Part shown: in pieces, positions 25,395 to 35,320 of the stretch
Layout: each line of letters starts with the position of its first letter
Numbering within the stretch: position 1 is the first letter of the stretch
From: Nocardia uniformis NBRC 13702
Lineage (GTDB): Bacteria > Actinomycetota > Actinomycetes > Mycobacteriales > Mycobacteriaceae
Reading direction: 5' to 3'
Length of the DNA stretch: 64,000 nt
Assembly (NCBI RefSeq): GCF_001613345.1
Contig: NZ_BDCE01000086.1
Location: forward strand, 35,288 to 99,287
Translations under genes and position numbers: made by a program
Notes under the pieces: generated by a model
Told to the model about the DNA's origin: nothing
What the model saw: only the letters and a program-made list of their open reading frames with translations
The model's database searches: none

Positions 25395-25406
25395 CCCCCG
25401 TGGGGG
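25395..25406. terminator. CCCCC-GT-GGGGG hairpin between convergent genes
   Basis: A 5-bp perfect stem with a two-base loop lies in the 50-base gap between the convergent GntR and IIA stop codons. It may end transcription from both sides. There is no U-tract and the loop is very small, so support is weak. Confidence 0.3.
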
Positions 25407-25416
25407 ACTTCGTCTC

Positions 25417-25866
25417 TCAGATCGAGAACAGCACCGCGCCCGCGGTGACCGGCCCGGTCACGGGGTTCCGCGCCGCCCCCGGTGCGGTATCCATGACCAC
25501 CACCGGCACTGCGGCACTCAGGCCGAGTCGGCGAATGGCGTTGGGGGAGAAGGTGATCAGCGGTTCACCCGCGGTCACATCGCCGCCTTCTTCCACCTTG
25601 ACCTGGAAGAGGTCGGGCTTGCCGACGGTATCGATGCCGACGTGCAGCAGGACACCCACTCCGGAATCGGAGACGATGACCGCCGCGTGCGGATGCACTT
25701 TCACCAGCGTGCCGGAGATCGGCGAGATGACCGTAATCGGCTCATCGGTATCCGGCGGCTCCACCGCCACTCCGGAGCCCACCATTTCGGCGGAGAAGAC
25801 CGGGTCGGGAACCTCGGACAGGGGTATGGCGCGGCCCGCGAGCGGCGCCAGGATCTCGGTGCTCAT
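25417..25866 (-). CDS. crr: PTS glucose/GlcNAc-type IIA component
   Basis: 149 residues from ATG 25866. EIIA-Glc fold: PLSEVPDPVFSAEMVGSGVA (about 14-33) and the phosphorylation site HAAVIVSDSGVGVLLHVGID (about 62-81), whose second His accepts phosphate from HPr. It passes phosphate to IIB encoded 8 bases upstream. IIA and IIB form the leftward arm of the locus, with IIC, HPr and enzyme I on the divergent rightward arm. Confidence 0.93.
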   Translation of the reverse strand: MSTEILAPLAGRAIPLSEVPDPVFSAEMVGSGVAVEPPDTDEPITVISPISGTLVKVHPHAAVIVSDSGVGVLLHVGIDTVGKPDLFQVKVEEGGDVTAGEPLITFSPNAIRRLGLSAAVPVVVMDTAPGAARNPVTGPVTAGAVLFSI

Positions 25867-25874
25867 ACCGTCGC

Positions 25875-26105
25875 TCAGAGGAGATCGTTGATGTCTTCGG
25901 CCAGGGCATCCGCGGTCGGCCCGACCACGACCTGAACCGCGGCACCACCTTTGACCACGCCGTGCGCACCGGCGGCCTTGAGCGCCTTCTCGTCGACCTT
26001 CGCGGAATCCTTGACCTCCACGCGGAGTCGAGTGATGCAACCTTCGACCTCGACGATGTTGTCGGTGCCGCCCAACCCGGCGACGATCTGGTCGACCTTC
26101 GACAT
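25875..26105 (-). CDS. PTS glucose/GlcNAc-type IIB component
   Basis: 76 residues. The phospho-accepting cysteine is in IVEVEGCITRLRVEVKD (about 17-33), the EIIB signature. The rest (AAGAHGVVKGGAAVQVVVGP) completes the small alpha/beta fold. The ATG at 26105 is preceded by GGAGGAAAT in the transcript sense. Its leader contains the two palindromic operators. It corresponds to NagF of Streptomyces in role and size. Confidence 0.92.
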   Translation of the reverse strand: MSKVDQIVAGLGGTDNIVEVEGCITRLRVEVKDSAKVDEKALKAAGAHGVVKGGAAVQVVVGPTADALAEDINDLL

Positions 26106-26135
26106 ATTTCCTCCGTGCGTGTCTAGTGGACAAAG

Positions 26136-26170
26136 CTGGTTATAACCAGTATAAGTCTGGTTATAACCAG
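26136..26170. promoter_or_regulatory. Two identical dre-like operators (DasR type)
   Basis: The perfect 14-bp palindrome CTGGTTATAACCAG occurs at 26136-26149 and again at 26157-26170, centres 21 bases apart (two helical turns). They fill the divergent promoter between IIB and IIC. The half-site CTGGT...ACCAG resembles the DasR consensus ACTGGTCTAGACCA known from Streptomyces. Binding by the adjacent GntR protein is inferred. Confidence 0.85.
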
Positions 26171-26222
26171 TCGCTGTCACCATACACGTGTGTGACCCGA
26201 TTCACGGACTGAGGACCTCGCT

Positions 26223-27442
<1,220 letters not shown>

Positions 27443-27443
<1 letters not shown>

Positions 27444-27706
27444 TGATCAACCGCACCGCCGTAGTCGCGTCCAAGACCGGTCTGCACGCCCGCCCCGCCG
27501 CGCTGTTCGCCAAGGCCGCCGCGGCATCGCCGATACCGGTGATGATCTCGGTGGACGGCAAGGGGCCCGTAGCCGCCGGAAGTCTGCTGCAGATAATGAC
27601 CCTGGGGGTGAAACAGGGCGATACCGTGATCCTGTCCGCCGAAGACGGGGCCGAGGTGACCCTGGACGAATTGGTCGAGCTGCTGGAGACCGATCTTGAC
27701 GCGTGA
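27443..27706 (+). CDS. ptsH: PTS phosphocarrier protein HPr
   Basis: 87 residues. The active-site histidine is in KTGLHARPAALFAKAAA (about 12-28). The regulatory-serine region reads AAGSLLQIMTLGVKQGD, so a Ser is kept near position 46. The ATG 27443 overlaps the IIC stop (TGATG); a GTG at 27440 would add one Met and cannot be excluded. GAGAAGGAGAAC just upstream is the ribosome binding site, lying in the IIC coding end. Confidence 0.93.
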
Positions 27707-29357
27707 GATTCGCGGTATCGCGGCCGCGCCGGGAACCGCTGTCGCGGCGGTGAAGTGGTTGGCGTCCGCGCCGAGCACCAGTGCCGCCGACACCCCCGGC
27801 GCGGACGTCGATGCCGAAATCGCCCGGGTCGAAACCGCTTTCGACACCGTCTCCGCCCGCTACGCCGCACAGGCGGAGCGGGCGGCGGGACCGGCCGCCG
27901 ATATTCTGACCATGACGGCGGCCCTGGCCGGCGATCCGGCGCTGCTGGATCAGGTGCGGGCCGGGATTCGGGCCGGTGGTCCGACGGCGCATTCGGTGAC
28001 CGAGGCCGTGAACCACTTCGCGGAGCAATTGGCCGCACTCGGCGGAATGATGGCCGAGCGGGCATCGGATCTGCGCGATGTGGGACAGCGGGTGGTCGCC
28101 GAATTGCTCGGTGTCGATCCGCCCGGAATTCCGGACAGCGCTGAACCTTTCGTTCTCGCCGCACAGGATCTCGCGCCCGCCGATACGGCCACCTTGGATC
28201 CGGCGAAGGTGGTCGGCCTGCTGACCATCGCGGGCGGGCCCACCTCCCATACCGCCATTCTCGCCAAAGCACTGGGCATTCCGGCCGTGGTCGCCTGCCC
28301 GGGGGCCGTAGAGATCGTCGAGGGGACCGAAGTGCTCCTCGATGGCACCGCCGGTGTGGTCGATACCGAACCCGATGCGCAGCGTCGTGCCGCGGTGGCG
28401 ATCGAGAAGTCGCGGCAGCAGACCGCTGCGACAGGTCCCGGCCGTACCGGCGATGGGCACGCGGTACCGCTGCTGGCGAATGTGGGCAGTGCGGCCGACG
28501 CGCGGCTCGCGGTCGAGCTGGGAGCCGAGGGGGTCGGACTGTTGCGCACCGAATTCCTGTTCCTGGGACAGCAATCCTCGCCGACCATCGACGAGCAGAC
28601 CGCGCACTACACCGAGATCTTCCAGATCATGGGGGAGCGGCCGGTGACGGTGCGGACCCTCGATGCCGGATCGGATAAGCCGCTGCCGTTCCTGAAGTTG
28701 CCCGCGGAGGAGAATCCGGCGCTCGGTGTGCGCGGGATTCGATTGGCCAGTGTCGATGAGGGGACATTGGACGATCAGCTCACCGCCATCGAGGCGGCGC
28801 GGGCGGCTACCGGGACGCCGGTCAAGGTAATGGCACCGATGGTGGCGACCGTCGAGGAATCGCGGGCCTTCGCCACCCGTGCGCGGGAGCTGGGCGTGAC
28901 CAGCCGCGGGATCATGGTCGAGGTTCCGGCCGCGGCCATGCGCGCCGAATACCTCGGCGCGGAAGTGGATTTCTTCTCCATCGGCACCAATGACCTGTCG
29001 CAGTATCTGTTCGGCGCGGACCGGATGTCGTCGGCGCTGGCGGCCCTGCACGATCCGTGGCAGCCCGCCCTCGCGGCGACCATTGCCGCTGTTGTCGCGG
29101 GTGCGCGCACACACGATGTCACGGTCGGCGTGTGCGGAGAGTCCGCATCGAACCCCGAATTCGCCTGTGTACTGGTTGGTTTGGGTGTGTCGACCCTGTC
29201 CATGGCACCGCGCTCGCTTGCCGGAGTGCGCGCGGCGCTGGCCGATGTGACGCTCGCGCAATGCCGGGCGGCGGCCGCCGCCGTCCTGGCGGCCACGACT
29301 GCCGAGGCGGCCGCGCGGGCGGCGCGTGCCGAGCTCGGCCGGGCCGGTCGAGTATGA
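27696..29357 (+). CDS. ptsI: PTS enzyme I (phosphoenolpyruvate-protein phosphotransferase)
   Basis: 553 residues. Takes phosphate from PEP and passes it to HPr. The active His is in TIAGGPTSHTAILAKALGIP (about 176-195); the PEP-binding barrel has GVGLLRTEFLFLG (about 275), VKVMAPMVATVEE, and the catalytic Cys in VGVCGESASNPEFACVLVGL (about 475). The start is TTG at 27696 inside the end of ptsH, with GGAG 7 bases upstream; no ATG or GTG fits the family N-terminus (REIRGIAAAPGTAVA). This general PTS enzyme is located with a specific sugar system, suggesting it may serve few other sugars. Confidence 0.93.
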   Translation: MTREIRGIAAAPGTAVAAVKWLASAPSTSAADTPGADVDAEIARVETAFDTVSARYAAQAERAAGPAADILTMTAALAGDPALLDQVRAGIRAGGPTAHSVTEAVNHFAEQLAALGGMMAERASDLRDVGQRVVAELLGVDPPGIPDSAEPFVLAAQDLAPADTATLDPAKVVGLLTIAGGPTSHTAILAKALGIPAVVACPGAVEIVEGTEVLLDGTAGVVDTEPDAQRRAAVAIEKSRQQTAATGPGRTGDGHAVPLLANVGSAADARLAVELGAEGVGLLRTEFLFLGQQSSPTIDEQTAHYTEIFQIMGERPVTVRTLDAGSDKPLPFLKLPAEENPALGVRGIRLASVDEGTLDDQLTAIEAARAATGTPVKVMAPMVATVEESRAFATRARELGVTSRGIMVEVPAAAMRAEYLGAEVDFFSIGTNDLSQYLFGADRMSSALAALHDPWQPALAATIAAVVAGARTHDVTVGVCGESASNPEFACVLVGLGVSTLSMAPRSLAGVRAALADVTLAQCRAAAAAVLAATTAEAAARAARAELGRAGRV

Positions 29358-29412
29358 GGCAGGGCTGGTCGACAATGACCGGGTCGAGCGTGATACCGGA
29401 GCGAGCCGGGCG

Positions 29413-30576
29413 ATGACGACACTGCGTGGGCGGGTCGTCACTGCCACCGGTGCCGGCGAACTCGCCGACGGTGTGGTGTCGTTCCGCGGGCCGCTGCTCG
29501 ACTTTGTGGGCCCGGCAGCGGAATTCGACGGTGAACTCCCCGAGTTGGTGGGAGAGCCGTCGATTCTGCTGCCCGGGCTGATCGATGTGCATTGCCACGG
29601 CGGTGGTGGATTCGGTTTCCCGGAAACCGATTACGACGGTGTGGTGGCGGCCGCGAGCTTCCATCTCGGCCGCGGGACCACCACTCTGGTCGCCTCGCTG
29701 GTGTCGGGGACCGAGGCGGAGTTGGTCGAGAAGATCGATCTGCTGGGTAGGGCCGTCGATGCCGGGTGGCTGGCGGGCATTCACCTCGAGGGCCCGTTCA
29801 TCAGCGAACATCGGCCCGGCGCACACGATCCCGAGCGCATCGTGCCCGGTGATCCGGCCATGCTGCGGCGGCTGCTGGAGCGGGGCGGTGGGCGGATCGT
29901 CTCGGTGACCATCGCACCGGAGACCTCGAATTTCGACGATCTCGCCGATCTGCTCAATGCGGCCGATACGGTGCTGTCGCTCGGACATACCGTCGCCGAC
30001 TATGACAGCACGGTGCGGGCCATTCGACGCGGCGGGCGCGTGTCGATCACCCACCTGTTCAACGCCATGCCCGCACTGGCACATCGCGATGCGAACTTCC
30101 TCACCGCGGCCATGGCGGCGGCCGGGCGCGGCGATGTGGTGGCCGAAGTCATCGCCGATGGCGTGCATTTGGCCGACGGCACCGTGCGGATGGTGTTCGA
30201 CACCCTCGGCGCGGACAATCTCGCCCTCATCACCGACGCCATGGCGGCGGCCGGTATGCCCGACGGGCGCTACCGCCTCGGCATTATGGATGTTGTTGTA
30301 GCGGAAGGGGTATCGCGCCTATACGACCCGGCGGGCGAAGGCGCTATCGCGGGCGGAACGGCTACCGCCGCAGATGTGCTGCGGCGCACCGTATTCCACG
30401 CCGGGGTGGATCTGACCACCGCCGCCACGGCGGCCTGCGCCACTCCCGCGCGTCTGCTCGGTATCGCCGACCGGGTCGGCGCGCTGCGCCCCGGCCTGCG
30501 TGCCGATGTGCTCGTCACCGATTCCCGATTGAACCCAGTGAATGTGTACAAGGACGGACTCCCATGGAACTCGTGA
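29413..30576 (+). CDS. nagA: N-acetylglucosamine-6-phosphate deacetylase
   Basis: 387 residues from ATG 29413. Deacetylates GlcNAc-6-P to glucosamine-6-P. Amidohydrolase motifs: LPGLIDVHCHGGGGFGF (HxH, about 58-74), GIHLEGPFISEHRPGAHDP (metal Glu, about 121), LSLGHTVADY, SITHLFNAMPALAHRD, and the catalytic Asp in LALITDAMAAAGMPDG. The last 13 bases overlap nagB. It is 55 bases after ptsI and likely on the same transcript. Confidence 0.95.
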   Translation: MTTLRGRVVTATGAGELADGVVSFRGPLLDFVGPAAEFDGELPELVGEPSILLPGLIDVHCHGGGGFGFPETDYDGVVAAASFHLGRGTTTLVASLVSGTEAELVEKIDLLGRAVDAGWLAGIHLEGPFISEHRPGAHDPERIVPGDPAMLRRLLERGGGRIVSVTIAPETSNFDDLADLLNAADTVLSLGHTVADYDSTVRAIRRGGRVSITHLFNAMPALAHRDANFLTAAMAAAGRGDVVAEVIADGVHLADGTVRMVFDTLGADNLALITDAMAAAGMPDGRYRLGIMDVVVAEGVSRLYDPAGEGAIAGGTATAADVLRRTVFHAGVDLTTAATAACATPARLLGIADRVGALRPGLRADVLVTDSRLNPVNVYKDGLPWNS

Positions 30577-31346
30577 TCGCCGACAATCGAACCGAAGCCG
30601 GTGTGCTGGCGGGCCGGATCATGGCCGACCATGTGCGCCGGGGTGCGCGCGCCATCGGCCTCGCCACCGGCTCCTCGCCACTGGGCGCCTACCAGGAACT
30701 CATCCGTCAGCACCGCGAGGACGAGCTGAGTTTCCGTGGCGTACAGGCCTTCCTGCTTGATGAGTACATCGGCCTCCCGGAAGGCCACCCACAGTCCTAC
30801 GCGCAGTTCATTCGGGACGAATTCACCTCCCACGTCGACTTCACCGACTCCGATGTGCACAGCCCCGACGGTCGCGCCGCCGATATCCCCGCCGCTGCCG
30901 CCGATTACGAGCGCATGATCGCCGCAACCGGCCGAATCTCCGTGCAGATCCTCGGTATCGGCGCGAACGGTCATCTCGGCTTCAATGAGCCCGGTTCCTC
31001 CCTGCGCTCACGCACCCGCGTCAAAACCCTCACCCCGAAAACCCGTGCGGACAACGCCCGCTTCTTCGAGGGCGACCTGACCCAGGTGCCCACCCACGTC
31101 CTCACCCAGGGCCTCGGAACCATCAGCGATGCCGACCATCTCGTCATGATCGCCACCGGCGCGGGGAAAGCCGACGCGGTCGCCGCCGCCGTCGAAGGCC
31201 CCGTCTCCGCCTTCTGTCCTGCCTCGATCCTGCAAATGCATCCGCACGTCACGGTGATCGTCGACCCGGCCGCCGCCACCAACCTGAAGGCCATCGACTA
31301 CTACCGCTTCGCCGTCGAGAACAAGCCCGCCTGGCAGAGTTTCTGA
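30564..31346 (+). CDS. nagB: Glucosamine-6-phosphate deaminase
   Basis: 260 residues. Converts glucosamine-6-P to fructose-6-P and ammonia, the entry to glycolysis. It has LATGSSPLGAYQELI (about 34-48), the catalytic Asp region FLLDEYIGLPEGHPQSY (about 66-82), and GIGANGHLGFNEPGSS (about 133-148). It overlaps nagA by 13 bases. It is the last gene of the GlcNAc locus and ends 18 bases before the convergent mraY. Confidence 0.95.
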   Translation: MELVIADNRTEAGVLAGRIMADHVRRGARAIGLATGSSPLGAYQELIRQHREDELSFRGVQAFLLDEYIGLPEGHPQSYAQFIRDEFTSHVDFTDSDVHSPDGRAADIPAAAADYERMIAATGRISVQILGIGANGHLGFNEPGSSLRSRTRVKTLTPKTRADNARFFEGDLTQVPTHVLTQGLGTISDADHLVMIATGAGKADAVAAAVEGPVSAFCPASILQMHPHVTVIVDPAAATNLKAIDYYRFAVENKPAWQSF

Positions 31347-31364
31347 GGTCGGCAGCGGGTCGGG

Positions 31365-32441
31365 TCAGCCGCTGGTGGCGAGATATTCGCCGTAGAACAG
31401 GGCGAGCCCGACCGCCGCGGAAATGCCGCCCAATAGCCAGAATCGGATGATGACCGTGGTTTCGGCCCAGCCGGTGAGTTCGAAGTGGTGATGGAACGGG
31501 GCCATTTTGAACAGGCGCTGGCGGGTCGTTTTGAAGACGATGATCTGGAGCAGGACCGAGAGGATCTCGGCGAAGAACAGGGCACCGACGACAATCATCA
31601 GTAGTTCGGTGCGGGTGGTGATGGATATTCCGGCGAGGAGGCCGCCCAGGGTCATCGACCCGGTATCGCCCATGAAGATCTTGGCGGGGGCGGCGTTCCA
31701 CCACAGGAATCCGATACATGCCGCCGCACCTGCCGCACAGACCAGGGCCAGGTCGAGCGGATCGCGGACGTGGTAGCAGCCGAGGCTGGGTTGGGCCGCG
31801 CACGAATTCGAGTACTGCCAGAATGAGATCAGCACGTACGCACCCAATGCCCAGCTCATCGCCCCGGCGGCCAGCCCATCGAGCCCATCGGTGAAGTTCA
31901 CCGCATTGGCCCAGGCCACGACGAGGAAACACACCCACAGCAGGAAGAACACGGTCCCGAGCGAGATCAGCGACATATCCCGCACATAGGACAGGGCCGG
32001 ACTTCCCGGTGTCAGCCCGGTACTGCTCGGAAACCGCAGGGCGAGCACCCCGAATACCACGGCGGCGGTGAGCTGCCCGATGTACTTTCCCGCTGCGGTC
32101 AAGCCCAGATTCCGCCGCTGCCGCAGTTTGATGAAGTCATCGAGGAACCCGACGAACCCGAGGGCGGTGGCGAGGCCGAGTACCAGCAGCCCCGATGCGG
32201 AAACCCCCGGCGCGTCATACCTGATCCCGATCAGATGCGAGCCGAGATATCCGGCCCACATGCCGATGAGAATCGCGATCCCACCCATGGTGGGCGTCCC
32301 ACGTTTCGCGTGATGGCTGGCGGGACCGTCGCCGCGGATCTCCTGCCCGAGACTGCGCGTCGCGAACAGCTTGATCAGCAAGGGCGTCAACGTAATCGAG
32401 ACCGCGAGCCCGATCATCGCCGCGAACAGAATCTGTCTCAC
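31365..32441 (-). CDS. mraY: Phospho-N-acetylmuramoyl-pentapeptide transferase (MraY), possible second copy
   Basis: 358 residues from GTG 32441 (MRQILFAAMIGLAVSITLTP), about ten transmembrane segments. All catalytic signatures are intact: GTPTMGGIAILIGM (about 47-60), FLDDFIKLRQRRNLGLTAAG (Asp pair, about 95-114), NAVNFTDGLDGLAAG (about 186), AKIFMGDTGSMTLGGLLAG (Asp), and MAPFHHHFELTGWAE (histidine motif). It makes lipid I for peptidoglycan. Unusually it stands alone, with no mur, ftsW or murG neighbours, next to nagB. It is either a paralogue or a relocated copy; the window cannot tell. Confidence 0.92.
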   Translation of the reverse strand: MRQILFAAMIGLAVSITLTPLLIKLFATRSLGQEIRGDGPASHHAKRGTPTMGGIAILIGMWAGYLGSHLIGIRYDAPGVSASGLLVLGLATALGFVGFLDDFIKLRQRRNLGLTAAGKYIGQLTAAVVFGVLALRFPSSTGLTPGSPALSYVRDMSLISLGTVFFLLWVCFLVVAWANAVNFTDGLDGLAAGAMSWALGAYVLISFWQYSNSCAAQPSLGCYHVRDPLDLALVCAAGAAACIGFLWWNAAPAKIFMGDTGSMTLGGLLAGISITTRTELLMIVVGALFFAEILSVLLQIIVFKTTRQRLFKMAPFHHHFELTGWAETTVIIRFWLLGGISAAVGLALFYGEYLATSG

Positions 32442-32691
32442 ACGCCCCCCTCTACCGCCGACCACAGTCGGCCCGCAACAGCCATCCACCGCACAAAGCG
32501 TCGAAGTCAGATGCTAACCAAGGTGTTTGGACAGCGCCGCATTCGGACCGCGGTCCAGGTGTGAGCTCGGCGCGGTGTGCGGGTTCACGGCCGAGCGGCT
32601 CGATGCGTAGTACCGACGACGCGGCCCGTGCGAGCCACAGTTCACCGAGAGTTTGCTTGATCGCTATTTAGATATCTGTCAATATTGGCGT

Positions 32692-33069
32692 ATGTCGAAG
32701 TCAAAGCTGCCGGTCACGCCGGTGCAGGCGTGTTCCGCCGCGCCGCTGGCGCGTGAACCCCTGACCGGTGAGGCCGCCGTCGAGCTGGCGAGCGTATTCC
32801 GGGCGTTGTCGGATCCGGTCCGGTTGCGCCTGTTGAGCGCGATCGCAAGCCGTACCGGGCAGGAGGCGTGCGTGTGTGATCTGTCCGAGGGTATCGATGT
32901 CAGCCAGCCGACGATTTCGCACCATTTGAAGGTGTTGCGCGAGGCCGGGCTGCTCGACAGCGAGCGCCGCGCGTCCTGGGTGTACTACCGGGTGGTTCCC
33001 GAAGCCCTGCAACGGCTTTCGGATGTCCTGTTGGTCGAGAGCGGCGCCGCGGCGGGAGTAAACGCGTGA
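32692..33069 (+). CDS. arsR: ArsR arsenic-responsive repressor
   Basis: 125 residues from ATG 32692. Winged helix with the metalloid site TGQEACVCDLSEGIDVSQPT (CxC, about 57-76), then SHHLKVLREAGLLDSERRAS. A further Cys near the N-terminus (VQACSAAP) may be the third ligand. No ribosome binding site is visible and the upstream 40 bases are A/T-rich, so the mRNA may be leaderless. It overlaps acr3 as GTGA. It represses the arsenic operon until As(III) binds. Confidence 0.92.
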   Translation: MSKSKLPVTPVQACSAAPLAREPLTGEAAVELASVFRALSDPVRLRLLSAIASRTGQEACVCDLSEGIDVSQPTISHHLKVLREAGLLDSERRASWVYYRVVPEALQRLSDVLLVESGAAAGVNA

Positions 33070-34166
33070 GTGTGGAAACGACCACCGCCGAGCGCGGTGT
33101 GGTCGGCAAGCTGTCGACCCTGGACCGGTTCCTGCCGGTGTGGATCGGCGTCGCGATGGTTGCCGGGTTGCTGCTCGGTCGATCCGTCTCGGGGCTCAAT
33201 ACCGCGCTGGAGAAGGTGCAGATCGATGGGATCTCGCTGCCGATCGCCATCGGGCTGCTGATCATGATGTACCCGGTGCTGGCGAAGGTGCGCTACGACC
33301 GCCTCGACACCGTCACTGGCGATCGCAAGCTGCTGGTGAGTTCGCTGCTGTTGAACTGGGTGTTCGGTCCCGCGCTCATGTTCGCCCTGGCCTGGCTGAT
33401 GCTGCCGGACCTGCCCGAATACCGCACCGGGCTGATCATTGTCGGCCTGGCGCGCTGCATTGCCATGGTCATTATCTGGAACGACCTCGCCTGCGGCGAC
33501 CGTGAGGCCGCTGCCGTGCTGGTCGCGCTGAACTCGGTATTCCAGGTCATCATGTTCGCGGTCCTGGGCTGGTTCTACCTGTCGGTTCTCCCGGGTTGGC
33601 TCGGCCTGGAGCAGACCACCATCGACGCCTCGCCATGGCAGATCGCCAAGTCGGTGCTTATCTTCCTCGGCATCCCGCTGCTTGCGGGATACCTGTCGCG
33701 TCGCATCGGCGAGCGAACCAGGGGCCGTGACTGGTATGAGAGCGCGTTCCTGCCCAGGATCGGGCCGTGGGCGCTGTACGGATTGCTGTTCACCATCGTG
33801 CTGTTGTTCGCGCTGCAGGGCGACCAGATCACCAGCCGCCCCTGGGATGTCGCCAGGATCGCACTGCCGCTGCTGGTCTACTTCGCGGTCATGTGGGGTG
33901 GCGGGTACGCCCTGGGTGCGGTGCTGGGTCTCGGCTACGAGCGCACCACCACCCTGGCGTTCACCGCCGCGGGCAATAATTTCGAGCTCGCCATCGCCGT
34001 TGCCATCGCCACCTACGGCGCGACGTCCGGACAAGCTCTCGCCGGTGTGGTCGGGCCGCTGATCGAGGTTCCGGTCCTCGTCGCCCTGGTCTACGTCTCC
34101 CTCGCGCTACGCAAGCGATTCAGTCCGATTATCGGCACCGCCGTCGCGGAGCGGAGTGGGTCATGA
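33066..34166 (+). CDS. acr3: Arsenite efflux permease, ACR3 family
   Basis: 366 residues, ten hydrophobic spans. ACR3 signatures: PIAIGLLIMMYPVLAKVRYD (about 59-78), LARCIAMVIIWNDLACGDRE (about 128-147, the conserved Cys and surrounding motif), and FTAAGNNFELAIAVAIATYG (about 299-318). It exports As(III) using the proton gradient. GTG 33066 overlaps arsR; the stop overlaps arsC by four bases. Second gene of the ars operon. Confidence 0.95.
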   Translation: MSVETTTAERGVVGKLSTLDRFLPVWIGVAMVAGLLLGRSVSGLNTALEKVQIDGISLPIAIGLLIMMYPVLAKVRYDRLDTVTGDRKLLVSSLLLNWVFGPALMFALAWLMLPDLPEYRTGLIIVGLARCIAMVIIWNDLACGDREAAAVLVALNSVFQVIMFAVLGWFYLSVLPGWLGLEQTTIDASPWQIAKSVLIFLGIPLLAGYLSRRIGERTRGRDWYESAFLPRIGPWALYGLLFTIVLLFALQGDQITSRPWDVARIALPLLVYFAVMWGGGYALGAVLGLGYERTTTLAFTAAGNNFELAIAVAIATYGATSGQALAGVVGPLIEVPVLVALVYVSLALRKRFSPIIGTAVAERSGS

Positions 34167-34837
34167 CCGAGGGTCTCGACGACGCGCTCGTCGGTGTCCG
34201 GCATACGGTATCGGTCGATCAGCGCGTGGCGATCGAGCGGTCGGCGGTGCGGCTCGCCGAAGAGTTCGCGGGCGTGTTCGAGTTCGATACGGTGCAGCGG
34301 TTCCTGATCTCCTCGTACGACCAGTTGGCGGTGACGGCGAAGGTGCCGAATTACCTGCCGCTGCTGGCGGAACGGTTCACCCGGCAACGGTTGCGGGCCC
34401 GGGCGAAGGCCGAAGGTCGCGCCGATTCCAGGATTCCGGCGGTGCTGTTCCTGTGCTCCCACAATGCGGGTCGGTCGCAGATGGCGCTCGGATTCTTCGC
34501 CGATATCGTGGGTGACCTCGCGGTCGGCTGGTCGGGCGGTTCGGCACCGGACGCTGCGATCGATCCGCGCGTAATCGATGCGATGGCCGAACGCGGTGTC
34601 GACATCACCACCGAGTTCCCCAAACCCTGGACCGATGAAGTCGTCCAAGCCGCTGATGTCGTTGTCGATATGGGCTGCGGCGATACCCGCCCCGCCCGGT
34701 CCGGACATCGGTACGAGGTGTGGGATCTGGCCGATCCGGCGGGGCAGAGCATCGACCGCATTCGCGCCATTCGCGACGAGATCGAACAGCGCGTCCGTCT
34801 GTTGGTCGCCGATCTCGACCTGTCCGGCCACCACTGA
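34163..34837 (+). CDS. arsC: Arsenate reductase (LMW-phosphatase type) with N-terminal helical domain
   Basis: 224 residues. Residues 1-88 form an all-helical extension (FEFDTVQRFLISSYDQLAVT, VPNYLPLLAERFTRQRLRAR), as in many actinobacterial ArsC fusions. Residues 90-224 are the phosphatase-like domain with the catalytic loop FLCSHNAGRSQMALGFFAD (about 95-113). The second part has VVDMGCGDTRPARSGHRYEV, where a Cys remains close to the substrate. Mycothiol and mycoredoxin are the likely electron route in this group. It overlaps acr3 by four bases and precedes a second arsC by 42 bases. Confidence 0.92.
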   Translation: MTEGLDDALVGVRHTVSVDQRVAIERSAVRLAEEFAGVFEFDTVQRFLISSYDQLAVTAKVPNYLPLLAERFTRQRLRARAKAEGRADSRIPAVLFLCSHNAGRSQMALGFFADIVGDLAVGWSGGSAPDAAIDPRVIDAMAERGVDITTEFPKPWTDEVVQAADVVVDMGCGDTRPARSGHRYEVWDLADPAGQSIDRIRAIRDEIEQRVRLLVADLDLSGHH

Positions 34838-34879
34838 ACCGCCCGACCCGTCCCGAACCTCATCGAAAGGCACTGCCTC

Positions 34880-35290
34880 ATGACCGACAAGCCCAGCGTC
34901 CTCTTCGTGTGCGTCCACAACGCCGGACGTTCCCAGATGGCCCAAGGCTTCCTCGCTCACCTTGCCGGGGATGACATCGAGGTCCGCTCCGCGGGCAGTG
35001 CGCCCGGTGACGCGCTCAATCCCGCCGCGGTGGAGGCGATGGCCGAGGTCGGAATCGACATCACCAGCCAGTCCCCGAAGATCCTCACCCCGGATGCGGT
35101 GGAGGCCTCCACCGTCGTGATCACCATGGGCTGCGGTGACGCCTGCCCATACTTCCCGGGCGTGGACTATCGTGACTGGAAGCTGGCGGACCCGGCAGGC
35201 AAGGGCGTCGAGGCGGTACGGCCGATCCGCGACGAGATCCGCACGCGCATAGCGGAATTGGTCGCCGAACTGCTGCCCGTCCGCCCCTGA
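34880..35290 (+). CDS. arsC: Arsenate-mycothiol transferase / arsenate reductase
   Basis: 136 residues, single LMW-phosphatase domain. The catalytic loop is FVCVHNAGRSQMAQGFLAHL (about 9-28); further SAGSAPGDALNPAAVEAMAE and TMGCGDACPYFPGVDYRDWK. It is the short, fast partner of the long ArsC before it; in Corynebacterium such enzymes join arsenate to mycothiol. Start ATG 34880 with GAAAGG 7-12 bases upstream. Last gene of the rightward ars operon. Confidence 0.93.
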   Translation: MTDKPSVLFVCVHNAGRSQMAQGFLAHLAGDDIEVRSAGSAPGDALNPAAVEAMAEVGIDITSQSPKILTPDAVEASTVVITMGCGDACPYFPGVDYRDWKLADPAGKGVEAVRPIRDEIRTRIAELVAELLPVRP

Positions 35291-35320
35291 GCCGCCCGGT
35301 TCCGGGAGGGATCGAACCAA

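Noticed and set aside
26136..26170. CRISPR-like repeats
   Set aside because: Only two units with a 7-base spacer and perfect palindromy; they are operators.
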